Part shown: positions 16,895 through 24,990 of the stretch, piece by piece
How the letters are laid out: each line of letters starts with the position of its first letter
Position numbering within the stretch: position 1 is the stretch's first letter
Assembly (NCBI GenBank): GCA_021568835.1
Contig: JAKGSH010000010.1
Span: forward strand, 4,030,001-4,094,000
Source: Streptomyces sp. Tue 6430
Lineage (GTDB): Bacteria > Actinomycetota > Actinomycetes > Streptomycetales > Streptomycetaceae
Length of the DNA stretch: 64,000 nt
Direction: 5' to 3'
Made by a program: the position numbers and the translations under genes
Notes under the pieces: generated by a model
The model's input: only the letters and a program-made list of their open reading frames with translations
Told to the model about the DNA's origin: nothing
The model's database searches: none

Positions 16895-17466
16895 TCAGAG
16901 CAGCCCGGCCAGCCGTTGTCTCGCCAGGCGGCGCAGTTCCTCCGCCGTCACCACCCGTTCCTCCTCGGGATCGTTCGCCAATCGTGACCGGACGGCCTCC
17001 AGGAGGTGGTCCAGGGCCTCCGGTGGGGGGACGCCGTCCAGGCAGACGACGAAGGGGTGGCCGAAGCGGGCCTCGTAGGCCGCGTGCGCGGCGCCGAGCG
17101 CCGTGTGGGCCGCTCCGTAGGCGTCCGCCGGCAGGGGCGGCGGGGTCTCCGCCGCCAGCGCTTCCGTGAGGTCCCCCGCCGTCAGGTCGTACGCCGCCTC
17201 GTCCGACGCCGCCAGCAGGGCGTCCAGGGTGGGGTAGGGGCGGTGGGCGGCGACGCGGTGGGCCCAGCGCGGGCTGTGCAGACAGGCGAGCAGGGCGCGG
17301 CGCGTCTCGGCCGCGGGCGCGCCGTTGAACCCGTCCAGCGCGGTGGAGGTCGGGGAGAGGTCCTGCTCTGTTCCGGCAGGGTCGGCAGGACGACGTGGTC
17401 CGGAAAGCTGACGCGGTCCGGGAGGTCGGAGAGACGGTACGCAGGCAGTGGGGATCCTCGCGTCAC
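16895..17466 (-). pseudogene. OHCU-decarboxylase-like protein, frameshifted as sequenced
   Basis: About 190 residues of the uric-acid-pathway 2-oxo-4-hydroxy-4-carboxy-5-ureidoimidazoline decarboxylase fold: ALDGFNGAPAAETRRALLACLHSPRWAHRVAAHRPYP..., then LGAAHAAYEARFGHPFVVCLDG and NDPEEERVVTAEELRRLARQRLAGLL. The start (GTG 17466, TRGSPLPAYRLSDLPDR) is one frame off from the body; the shift falls within 17361-17372 (one base missing). The C-terminal E/N-D-P-x-x-E motif is family-typical. A 14-bp palindrome lies 30 bp upstream. Annotated members act in allantoin formation; no other urate genes are adjacent, so the substrate is uncertain. Confidence 0.75.
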
Positions 17467-17495
17467 GTGTGGTGCGGCAGGGGGTGTGGTGAAAG

Positions 17496-17509
17496 ATGTG
17501 ACGTCACAT
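17496..17509. promoter_or_regulatory. 14-bp perfect palindrome, candidate operator
   Basis: ATGTGACGTCACAT lies in the divergent region between the OHCU-like gene and the GH20 gene, 30 bp from the former. The size and symmetry suit a dimeric regulator. It resembles two abutted TGTGA half-sites, but the regulator is unknown. Confidence 0.5.
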
Positions 17510-17631
17510 TATCGGCAGTGTTCATGACGTGTCCGGCGGATATCCGGATTTCACCCGCACGGGAGAGTTTCGGAACGGGTGGTGGACTCCCTCGGCGCGC
17601 CCCGGCCCGGCGCGGGCCGTAGGTTGTCGGG

Positions 17632-19302
17632 GTGAGCAGGCACAGGCATCGGCGCCGGGCGCCGCGGAAGAGGCCGCAGGAGAAGGCCGTACGACGGGCC
17701 GTGCTGGCCGGCGGCCTCGTCGTCGTGCTCGGGGCGGGCGTGGGCGTCTGGGCCTCCGGGGACGGCGGCGGGACGCCCGCGGGATCGGCGGACCGGGCCG
17801 GCGCCACGTCCGGCGGCGCGAGCGGCGACCCGGCCCCGTCGGCGTCGGGCGCGAGCCCCGCGCCCAGCCGGTCGTACGCCCTCTCCACGGCCCCGCGGAC
17901 GATTCCCGCCGTCCGCGCGCACACCCCCGCGCGCGGTCCCGGCTGGCGGCCGGCGGCGAAGCAGCGGGTCGTGGTGAACGACGCGGACCTGGCCGACGAG
18001 GGCCGGCTGGTCGCCGGCGAGCTGGGGATGACGTACGCGGGCGAGCGGGACGACGTGCGCGCCGGGGACCTGCGGCTGGCGCTCGACGACGACGAGGGCG
18101 CGAACCCGGAGTCCTACACCATGACCGTGCGCGGCGGGCGGGTCACCGTCAGCGGGCGGTCCGACGCGGGCGTGTTCTACGGCACCCGCACCCTGAAGCA
18201 GGAGGTGCACGGCGGCGCCACGGCGCCGGAGGGCGTCGTGCGCGACGAGCCGGCCAAGCCGCGGCGCGGGTTCATGCTGGACATCGCGCGCAAGAACTTC
18301 ACGCCCGGGTGGATAGAAGACCGGGTGCGGGAGCTGGGGGACCTGAAGTTCAACGAGATCGGGCTGCACTTCTCCGACGACCAGGCCTTCCGGATCGAGT
18401 CGGACACCCACCCCGAGATCGTCTCCAAGCAGCACCTGACCAAGGCGCAGGTCGGGAGGATCGTCGACCTGGCGGAGAGCCGGCACATCACCGTCGTGCC
18501 CGAGATCGACTCGCCCGGACACCTGGGCGCCGTCCTCGCCGCCCACCCCGAGCTGCAACTGCGCAACGCGCGCGGGGTCGCCACCCGCGGGGCGATCGAC
18601 ATCTCGAAGGACGCCTCCGCGGCCCTCCTCGACGACCTGCTCGACGAGTACGCCGAGCTGTTCCCCGGCGGCCAGTGGCACCTCGGCGGCGACGAGTACC
18701 AGGCCCTCACGGTCCCGGACCCCGAGGCCTCCTACCCGCAGCTCGCCGCCGCCGCGCGCGAGCGGTACGGCGCCGGCGCCGGCGTCGCCGACCTCGCGAC
18801 CGGCTGGCTCGACGACCGCGCCGACACCGTCCGCGCCCACGACCGCACCGTGCGCGCCTGGAACGACGGCTTCTTCGAGGGCACCTCCGTGAAGGCCGAC
18901 GCCGCCCTCCAGGTCGCCTACTGGACCGGCAAGGAGATCGGGGCGCGCCCGCCCGCCGACTACCTGGGCGCGGGCCGCGAGGTCGTCAACTACAACGACG
19001 AGTTCCTCTACTACGTCCTCGGCGAGCCGCAGACCTTCGTCTACCCCACGGGGAAGCGGATCTACGAACAGTGGACCCCGCGCGTGCTGCGCGGCACGAC
19101 GCCGGTGCCCGCCCGCTACGACGACCGGATCCTCGGCGGGACCTTCGCCGTCTGGTGCGACCTGGCGAACTCCCAGACCCAGGACCAGGTCGCGGCCGGC
19201 ATCCGGATGCCGCTGCGGGCGACCGTGCAGAAGCTGTGGGACCCGCGCGCGCCGGAGCTGTCGTGGGCGCAGTTCAAGGCGCTGGCCGACCGCCTGGGGT
19301 GA
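17632..19302 (+). CDS. GH20 beta-N-acetylhexosaminidase, membrane-anchored or secreted
   Basis: 556 residues. An Arg-rich start is followed by one hydrophobic segment (VLAGGLVVVLGAGVGVWAS), a Gly/Ser/Ala linker, a GH20b-like N-domain (SYTMTVRGGRVTVSGRSDAGVFYGTRTL) and a TIM barrel: PRRGFMLDIARKNF, FNEIGLHFSDDQAFRI, VVPEIDSPGHLGA, QWHLGGDEY (catalytic Asp-Glu) and NYNDEFLYYVLG. It removes terminal GlcNAc/GalNAc from chitin or cell-wall oligosaccharides. It starts at GTG 17632 with a weak ribosome site. A palindrome 17496-17509 lies upstream. Confidence 0.92.
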   Translation: MSRHRHRRRAPRKRPQEKAVRRAVLAGGLVVVLGAGVGVWASGDGGGTPAGSADRAGATSGGASGDPAPSASGASPAPSRSYALSTAPRTIPAVRAHTPARGPGWRPAAKQRVVVNDADLADEGRLVAGELGMTYAGERDDVRAGDLRLALDDDEGANPESYTMTVRGGRVTVSGRSDAGVFYGTRTLKQEVHGGATAPEGVVRDEPAKPRRGFMLDIARKNFTPGWIEDRVRELGDLKFNEIGLHFSDDQAFRIESDTHPEIVSKQHLTKAQVGRIVDLAESRHITVVPEIDSPGHLGAVLAAHPELQLRNARGVATRGAIDISKDASAALLDDLLDEYAELFPGGQWHLGGDEYQALTVPDPEASYPQLAAAARERYGAGAGVADLATGWLDDRADTVRAHDRTVRAWNDGFFEGTSVKADAALQVAYWTGKEIGARPPADYLGAGREVVNYNDEFLYYVLGEPQTFVYPTGKRIYEQWTPRVLRGTTPVPARYDDRILGGTFAVWCDLANSQTQDQVAAGIRMPLRATVQKLWDPRAPELSWAQFKALADRLG

Positions 19303-19320
19303 GCCCCGCGGGCGCCTCCG

Positions 19321-19484
19321 CGGCGCTGCCCCCGGCCGTGGTCGCGGCGCCTTCGCGGTGCCGCCCGCGGCCCTGCTCATGGCCGTGGTCGCGGTGCCCC
19401 CGCGGCGCTGCCCTCGGCCGTGGTCGCGGCGCCTTCGCCGTGCTGCTCGTGGCCCTGCCCGTGGCGCCCCCGCAACTTGGCCGA
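19321..19484. repeat. two imperfect 82-bp direct repeats
   Basis: Copies start at 19321 and 19403, each beginning CGGCGCTGCCC and containing GGCCGTGGTCGCGGCGCC. They fill most of the gap downstream of the GH20 gene. No coding evidence. Confidence 0.6.
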
Positions 19485-19583
19485 AAAGCTTCCCTCCGCT
19501 CCCCTGTGACACTCCTCGGCTGTCGCACGCAGTAAGGGGAAGTGCGGGCTCCGTAAGGGCGGTGCCCCGAAAGGGAGGCGTAC

Positions 19584-20159
19584 ATGAGCCTGGTGGACCT
19601 CATCGCCCGGGCCGACGAGCGTGGACTGGCCGCGAGTGGACTGGCTTGTTTGGACCGGTGCGTGCCCCTTCTCGGGGGCGACGACGAGATCCTGCGCCCG
19701 CTGTGGGGAAACCTCACGGACGCCTCCGACGCGGCCGACTGGGGCGGACTGCTCGAGCAGGTCCGCGGCAAGCCGGCCGTCGACGGGGACTTCGGCGAGG
19801 GCGAGGGGGAGGGCGGTGACGAGGCCGTCCTGCTCGCCCGGCGGATGCTGTCGGCGGCCCCCGCCGAACGCACCGCGGAGCAGCTGCGGGCCTGGGCGGA
19901 CGCCTGCTCGGTCGCCTCGCTCCGGATCCACCGGCTCCTCGACGCGGCCGACGACCCCGCCCCGCTCGACTCCCGCCGCGCCGGCGGCACCGAGGGCATG
20001 CCGCCGCTGGCCGCGGCGGAGCTGCGCCGCCAGGTCACCGTCCTGGAGGTGCTGGCCGGGCACGGGGCGGGCGGACTGCGCCGGGCCCTGGAGGTCTCCG
20101 TCGAGGGCCGCCGGGTGCTGCGGGCGGTGGTCTCCCGCAGGGCGCGCGGACGGGGCTGA
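19584..20159 (+). CDS. conserved hypothetical protein
   Basis: 191 residues from ATG 19584, with AAAGGGAGG about ten bases upstream. It is soluble and helical with no membrane segment; MSLVDLIARADERGLAASGLACLDRCVPLLGGDD begins it and a Leu/Arg-rich C-terminal half follows (LRRQVTVLEVLAGHGAGGLRRALEVSVEGRRVLRAVVSRR). I recognise it as conserved among Streptomyces but know no function or fold. A Glu/Gly-rich stretch near residue 75 is a likely loop. Confidence 0.7.
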   Translation: MSLVDLIARADERGLAASGLACLDRCVPLLGGDDEILRPLWGNLTDASDAADWGGLLEQVRGKPAVDGDFGEGEGEGGDEAVLLARRMLSAAPAERTAEQLRAWADACSVASLRIHRLLDAADDPAPLDSRRAGGTEGMPPLAAAELRRQVTVLEVLAGHGAGGLRRALEVSVEGRRVLRAVVSRRARGRG

Positions 20160-20246
20160 CCCGCGCGGCCCGGGGTGCCGGTCCGGGCGCGCCGCCGCTT
20201 CGGGCGCGCCGCCGGTCCGGGCGCGTCGCGGGTTTCCGAGGGCCGT

Positions 20247-20457
20247 CGGCTCGGCAGGGCCGCCGGTTCAGGGGACCGTCGGCTCGGCACGGTCGTCGGC
20301 TCGGCAGTGTCGCCGGTTCAGAAAGACCCGGCTCGGCACGCTCGCCGGCTCAGAGGGATCGCCGGCTCGGCACGACCGTCGGCTCGGCAGAACCGCCGGC
20401 TCCACAGGACCGCCGGTTCGGCAGGACCGCCTGTTCGGGAGGGCCGCCTGTTCAGGA
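20247..20457. repeat. degenerate array of about 13 units, 16-17 bp each
   Basis: Units vary around CGGCTCGGCAGGGCCGC, sometimes CGGTTCAG at the front. The array fills the gap between two convergent genes and runs into the stop codon of the DUF1877 gene. It may act as transcription-terminating or spacer minisatellite DNA. Confidence 0.65.
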
Positions 20458-20946
20458 GTGCAGCCACTTCACCACCGCGTCGCCGTGCCGCGCGGTCGTC
20501 GTGTAGAAGGCCGTCAGATCGGCGTGGGCGGAGGCGAAGGCGGCCCGGGTGCGGGCCTCCTGGGCCGGGCCGCCGTAGCGGGGGAGCAGCTCGGGGCGGA
20601 CCGGGCGCCACAGGTCGTCGAAGTCCGACGCGGCGAGGAACGCCGCCACCCGGGTCGTCTGGGCCGTGGTGAGCAGCAGGAACGGCGACTGCTTCGGGTC
20701 GGTGGCGTAGACCCGCTGGCCGCCGAGGACCACGTGGGCCCCGGGCCCGGCGTCGACGTGCTCCGGCGGGGCGTCGGCGTACAGGAGCTGCTGGTCGGGG
20801 TAGCGGTCGTCCAGGATCTCCTCGCGGTGCCGTCTGATCCGGCCGCGCACCGCGTCCTGGTCGTCCTCGAAGAGTCTCCGCAGCCAGCCGGCGCTGTTGC
20901 GCAGCGCCGAGGCCGGTACGGCGCGGAAGTGTAAGTACGCGCTCAT
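20452..20946 (-). CDS. DUF1877 family protein (YfbM-like)
   Basis: 164 residues from ATG 20946 (CGGAG just upstream; a GTG one codon earlier is also possible). Family pattern: SAYLHFRAVPASALRNSAGWLRRLFEDDQDAV, then a middle DKRY-like segment and YATDPKQSPFLLLTTAQTTRVAAFLA...FDDLWRPVRPELLPRYGG, ending FYTTTARHGDAVVKWL. It is cytoplasmic with no known catalytic role. Its stop overlaps the end of a 17-bp repeat array. Confidence 0.82.
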   Translation of the reverse strand: MSAYLHFRAVPASALRNSAGWLRRLFEDDQDAVRGRIRRHREEILDDRYPDQQLLYADAPPEHVDAGPGAHVVLGGQRVYATDPKQSPFLLLTTAQTTRVAAFLAASDFDDLWRPVRPELLPRYGGPAQEARTRAAFASAHADLTAFYTTTARHGDAVVKWLHS

Positions 20947-21056
20947 CACTCCGGCAGCGCGCGGGAGCGCGGAAGTGTCACTCCCGTGCCGGTGGTGCGG
21001 GGAAAGCGGGGCGGTTCCGCGACGGTCCCGGGAACATCCCGGCGCGGGGTGACGGA

Positions 21057-21569
21057 ATGCGGGCGGACCTCGCTGTTCCGTATGTGACGTGGAATGTGAC
21101 TCAGGACGCGACGGGCGCCGCGGCGGACGCTTCGGCGGACACGGTGACGGGTGCCGCGGCGGGGACCCCGGAGCCGGGGCGGACCCAGCCGGGCGGCCGG
21201 CCCTCCGCCGCGGCCAAGCCGCTGCGCTGGGCGGCGGACGCCGTGACCGCGCTGCGCGAGGGCGCGCGGCTGCACCTCGACTACTCGGCGCGGAGCCTGT
21301 GGCGCGTCGACCGGGTGATCGACGAGCTGCGCCGCGAGGACACGCCGTACGGCGCCGTCGAGAGCGTGCTGCGCGGGCTCGGGGCGTACGGCGGTGAGGT
21401 GATCGTCCGGGAGACCGGCGGCGAGTGGTGGGCGACGGGCGGCGACCACTGGGTCCGTACCCCCGACGGCCGGCTGTGGGACCCCGTCGACGAGGCCCGC
21501 CGCTGCTTCGGCGGCCACGGCTCCCTGCGCCTGCTGTGCCGGGACGCGACCCTCGCCGACCAGGCCTGA
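21057..21569 (+). CDS. hypothetical protein, tandem paralogue 1
   Basis: 170 residues at most; starts further in (GTG at 21084 or 21096) are possible. After a variable Ala/Thr-rich N-terminus it has LHLDYSARSLWRVDRVIDELRRE...LRGLGAYGGEVIVRETGGEWW and RTPDGRLWDPVDEARRCF. The next gene shares the core LxLDYSxxSLxxVD...LGAYxGEVxVRxxGxxW, so the two are paralogues. The conserved core looks like a small globular domain; I do not recognise a function. Confidence 0.65.
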   Translation: MRADLAVPYVTWNVTQDATGAAADASADTVTGAAAGTPEPGRTQPGGRPSAAAKPLRWAADAVTALREGARLHLDYSARSLWRVDRVIDELRREDTPYGAVESVLRGLGAYGGEVIVRETGGEWWATGGDHWVRTPDGRLWDPVDEARRCFGGHGSLRLLCRDATLADQA

Positions 21570-21686
21570 CCGCGGTGTGACCAGAGACACAGCCGGGACC
21601 CGTGATGTTTGCGGGGCCCGATCCGCTGGGGCAGGCGGAGGGACCTGGCCCGACGGTTCCTCCAGTCGAGCGGAGGGACGGACGCC

Positions 21687-22127
21687 ATGGACGACGCGGA
21701 CGGGATGAGAGCCCGCGCGGCCGGATTCGTCACGCGCGCCGGCGCGCGCGGCCGGCTGCCGCTGGACTACTCCGTCGCCAGCCTGCGCGTCGTCGACTTC
21801 CTGGTCGACGGGCTCCGCAAGGGCGGCGCCGACCGGGAGCGGGCGCACGGCACGCTGGTCGAGCTCGGGGCGTACGTGGGGGAGGTGCTGGTCCGCCGGG
21901 CCGGCGCGGTGTGGGTCGACCTCGACGAGCGGCACCGGGCCTGGTTCGGCCAGCCCGTCGGGGTGCGCATGCCGGACGGACGGGTCTGGAACCCCCTCGG
22001 CAAGGTCGTCAACCGCTTCGAGGCGGGCGGCGCCGACGAGTCCCTGCACACCTTCTACCTGACCCTGCACGGCAGGGCCCGCAGGACACCGGGCCGGGGC
22101 GTGCCCACCAGGGGGGCGGCCGCCTGA
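21687..22127 (+). CDS. hypothetical protein, tandem paralogue 2
   Basis: 146 residues from ATG 21687 with GGAGGGACG about eight bases upstream. Core LPLDYSVASLRVVDFLVDGLRKGG...LVELGAYVGEVLVRRAGAVWVDL, then VRMPDGRVWNPLGKVVNRFEAG. It is parallel to the preceding gene and probably a local duplicate. Both carry an [RT]xPDGRxWxP segment in the C-terminal half. No family function is known to me. Confidence 0.72.
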   Translation: MDDADGMRARAAGFVTRAGARGRLPLDYSVASLRVVDFLVDGLRKGGADRERAHGTLVELGAYVGEVLVRRAGAVWVDLDERHRAWFGQPVGVRMPDGRVWNPLGKVVNRFEAGGADESLHTFYLTLHGRARRTPGRGVPTRGAAA

Positions 22128-22311
22128 CCCGGGGGCGGACGCCGGCACCGGCACGGTCCCACGGGGGTGGGCCGAGCCGGCGCCGGCGGCGTCCTGTGAC
22201 ATTTCTGTGAGGCCTGACGCTGATGACCGTGGGGGCGAGGACGCGACCGGGACCGGTGTGCGGCGCGTTCGTCACGCACCCGCCACGAACTCCGCACGAA
22301 CGAGGACAGTC

Positions 22312-22929
22312 TTGGGCCAGGGAGGGGAACCCCGGCGCGCGCACGCGTACGACGGGGAACTGGGCGCGGCGGTGGAGCGGGCGCAGGGCGGCGACGAGGC
22401 CGCGTTCGCGGTCGCGTACCGGATCGTGCAACCGGGGCTGCTCGGCTATCTGCGCGGCATCGTGGGCGACGACGCCGAGGACGTCGCCTCCGACGCCTGG
22501 CTGGAGATAGCCCGCGACCTCGGGCGGTTCAAGGGCGACGGGGCGGGGTTCCGGGGCTGGACGGCGACCATCGCCCGGCACCGGGCCCTGGACCACCTGC
22601 GCAGGCTGCGGGTGCGGCCCCGGGCCACCACGCTGGAACAGGACGTGCTCGACCTGCCCGGCCGGCACGACACCCACGACCAGGCCGTGGAGTCCCTGTC
22701 CACCGAGCGGGCCCTGGAACTGGTGCGCGAATTGCCGCGCGACCAGGCCGAGGCCGTACTGCTGCGGGTCGTGGTCGGCCTGGACGGACCTGCCGCGGCC
22801 CGCGTCCTGGGCAAGCGCCCCGGCGCGGTCCGCACGGCCGCCCACCGGGGCCTGAAACGGCTCGCCCGCCGGCTCGGCGGCGAAGGTGTGACGGATGACG
22901 GCTCCCGGACGCTGGGGGAGTCGACATGA
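22312..22929 (+). CDS. ECF RNA polymerase sigma factor (module 1)
   Basis: 205 residues from TTG 22312 (GAGGA five bases upstream); the frame extends upstream but without a ribosome site. The sigma-2 region is GDEAAFAVAYRIVQPGLLGYLRGIVGDDAEDVASDAWLEIARDL with WTATIARHRALDHLRR. The sigma-4 region is LPRDQAEAVLLRVVVGLDGPAAARVLGKRPGAVRTAAHRGLKRL. It directs polymerase to alternative promoters. It is followed by a single-TM protein gene, the same arrangement as 24331-26267. The two sigma factors share most of both domains. Confidence 0.9.
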   Translation: MGQGGEPRRAHAYDGELGAAVERAQGGDEAAFAVAYRIVQPGLLGYLRGIVGDDAEDVASDAWLEIARDLGRFKGDGAGFRGWTATIARHRALDHLRRLRVRPRATTLEQDVLDLPGRHDTHDQAVESLSTERALELVRELPRDQAEAVLLRVVVGLDGPAAARVLGKRPGAVRTAAHRGLKRLARRLGGEGVTDDGSRTLGEST

Positions 22930-23016
22930 ACGGTGGCGGTCGCGGTCCGTATGGATCAGGGGCGGCGAACGCGCCCGGAGGCAGAGCTCGGACAAGCACG
23001 ACAGGCGGAATCGGAC

Positions 23017-23939
23017 ATGGGTGAACGGATGAGCGGCGGCGAGGACGTCCATCGCCGACACACCCGCCCCACCCGCCCCGTACCCGGCGCGGACGGCGGT
23101 CACGCCCGGGTGGAGGCGCTGCTCGCGCGTGCCCTGCGGGAGACCTCCGGCGGCGCCGAGCGCGAACGGCAGGCCGTCGCCGCCTTCCGGGCCGCGCGGG
23201 ACGCCGGCGCGCACCGCGCCCGTACCCGGCGGCGGGACGACTGGCGGCTCCGCGGACAGCGGTACACCGTCCGCTCGCTGCGGGCCACGCTCTCCGTGGT
23301 CCTGGCGAGCCTCACCCTCGGCGGCGTCGCGGTCGCCGCGATCGGCTCGGCCGGTTCCTCGGCGGACACCGCGGACGGCGGCGGCCGGGACGCGGCACGT
23401 CGTCGGCGAGCGCGCCGGAGGGCCGGCGCGCCGGACCCGCCGCCACACCGTCCTCCGGCACCGCCGCGGACCGGGACCGGCCGTCGTCCGCCGGGGACAC
23501 CGAGGCCCACTGCCGCGCCTACGACAAGGTGGCGGGCCGGGGCCGGGCGATGGACGCCACGGCGTGGCAGCGCCTGGTCACCGCCGCGGGCGGCGAGGAG
23601 AACGTGCCCGCCTACTGCGCGGCCCGGACCGCGTCGGCCACGGCGACCCCCGGGAACGGCGGCAGAAGCGGGAGCACCGGCGGCGCCGACCCGGCCGGCG
23701 GGAACACGGGCACCACCGGCGGTACGGGGAACACGGCGAGCGCCGGAGCCGCCGGGAACGCCGGAACCGCCGGAACCGCCGGAACCGCCGGGAACAGCGG
23801 AACCGGAACCGGAACGGCCGGGAACACCGGCAGCACCGGCACCACGGGAGACGCCGGGGTCTCCGGAAGCACGGGGAACACCGGGAACGGTCAGCCGCAG
23901 CCGGCCAGGACGCCGAAGGCCGAGGCCGGGGACCGGTGA
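23017..23939 (+). pseudogene. putative anti-sigma-type single-TM protein (module 1), frameshifted as sequenced
   Basis: From ATG 23017: a cytoplasmic segment with RVEALLARALRETSGG...QAVAAFRAARDAG, one helix (LRATLSVVLASLTLGGVAVAAIG), then an outside part in the next frame: CRAYDKVAGRGRAMDATAWQRLVTAAGGEENVPAYC and a long Gly/Thr/Asn/Ala repeat tail. The break is near 23383-23389 (one base missing). The architecture matches the protein at 24990: AAFRxAR, one helix, a two-Cys mini-domain, repeats. No zinc HxxxCxxC motif is present, so if it is an anti-sigma factor it belongs to a different class. Confidence 0.65.
23640..23905 (+). repeat. coding minisatellite in the module 1 tail
   Basis: Runs such as GGAACCGCC repeated head to tail encode Gly-Thr-Ala and Gly-Asn-Thr/Ser units. 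Length polymorphism between strains is likely. Confidence 0.6.
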
Positions 23940-24330
23940 CCGCTCGCCGCCCGGTCTGCGGGCGGTGCCGTCGTGACGAGTCGGTCGAGCCGCCCGGACT
24001 GCGGGCCGACGGGAGGCGCCGCGGCGACGGCCGGAGCCGCCACCCCCCACAGGAGAGGCCCCGGCCGTCGCGCGGCACGGGCCGCGCGGCGACCCGTACC
24101 TCCTACAGCGCCGTGCGTGCGTTTTCTGTCACACCCGGTGCCCGCGCGTTTGCGTCACGAGTCGGTTGCAGCTCGTGCGGACGTGGACGATCGGCGGTTT
24201 CAGGTCGTAACGTGCCTTTCGTGCCGGACGGCGCAAGGGCTGGAGCAGCGTGACCGGCTGCGCCCGCGACCATCGGCGGCCCCGACCCTCTGCGGTCGGC
24301 GAACCGCACCATCGACCGAGGAACCACGAC
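23940..24330 (+). promoter_or_regulatory. promoter region of sigma module 2
   Basis: About 390 bp without a supported gene. It includes an A/T-richer part around 24120-24230. No reliable -35/-10 could be fixed; autoregulation by the sigma factor is possible. Confidence 0.35.
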
Positions 24331-24990
24331 GTGGGGGACGACGCGGAGCTGACCGCCGCGGTGCTCGCGGCACAGCACGGGGACGAGAACGCCTTCCGCG
24401 CTGTGTACCGCTCGGTGCACCCGCGGCTCCTCGGGTACGTCCGCACCCTGGTCGGCGACCTCGACGCCGAGGACGTGACCTCCGAGGCCTGGCTCCAGAT
24501 AGCGCGTGACCTGGAGCGGTTCAGCGGGGACGCCGACCGGTTCCGCGGCTGGGCCGCCCGGATCGCCCGCAACCGCGCGCTGGACCACATCCGGATGCGG
24601 GGGCGCCGGCCCGTGGCCGTCGGCGACGAGACGGAACTGACCGGCCGGGCCGCCGAGTCCGACACCGCCGGCGAGGCCATCGAGGCGCTCGCCACCGGCC
24701 GCACCCTCGACCTCATCGCCCGCCTGCCCCAGGACCAGGCCGAGGCGGTCGTCCTGCGGGTGGTGGTGGGCCTCGACGCCAAGACGGCCGCCGAGACGCT
24801 CGGCAAACGGCCCGGCGCCGTACGCACGGCCGCGCACCGCGGGCTGAGGAAGCTCGCCGAGCTGCTCGGCGACGACCCGGACACGGCGGGCGTGCTCGAC
24901 GCGCTGCCGGCGCAGCGGGCACCGAGGGGGCGCGCGGTGACGTCCGGCGGTGTGACGCACGTGTGCGCGCCGACGCAGAAGGACATGTGA
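24331..24990 (+). CDS. ECF RNA polymerase sigma factor (module 2)
   Basis: 219 residues from GTG 24331 with GAGGA eight bases upstream; the frame upstream lacks a ribosome site. Sigma-2: GDENAFRAVYRSVHPRLLGYVRTLVGDLDAEDVTSEAWLQIARDLERF with IARNRALDHIR. Sigma-4: LPQDQAEAVVLRVVVGLDAKTAAETLGKRPGAVRTAAHRGLRKLAELLGDD. It is a clear paralogue of the module 1 sigma factor. Its stop overlaps the downstream ATG (TGATG), so the pair is translationally coupled, as is usual for sigma/anti-sigma genes. Confidence 0.92.
   Translation: MGDDAELTAAVLAAQHGDENAFRAVYRSVHPRLLGYVRTLVGDLDAEDVTSEAWLQIARDLERFSGDADRFRGWAARIARNRALDHIRMRGRRPVAVGDETELTGRAAESDTAGEAIEALATGRTLDLIARLPQDQAEAVVLRVVVGLDAKTAAETLGKRPGAVRTAAHRGLRKLAELLGDDPDTAGVLDALPAQRAPRGRAVTSGGVTHVCAPTQKDM

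Noticed and set aside
16787..16987. 66-codon open frame with CxxC near sdhC
   Set aside because: No ribosome site, overlaps the OHCU-like gene antisense, and no family resemblance.
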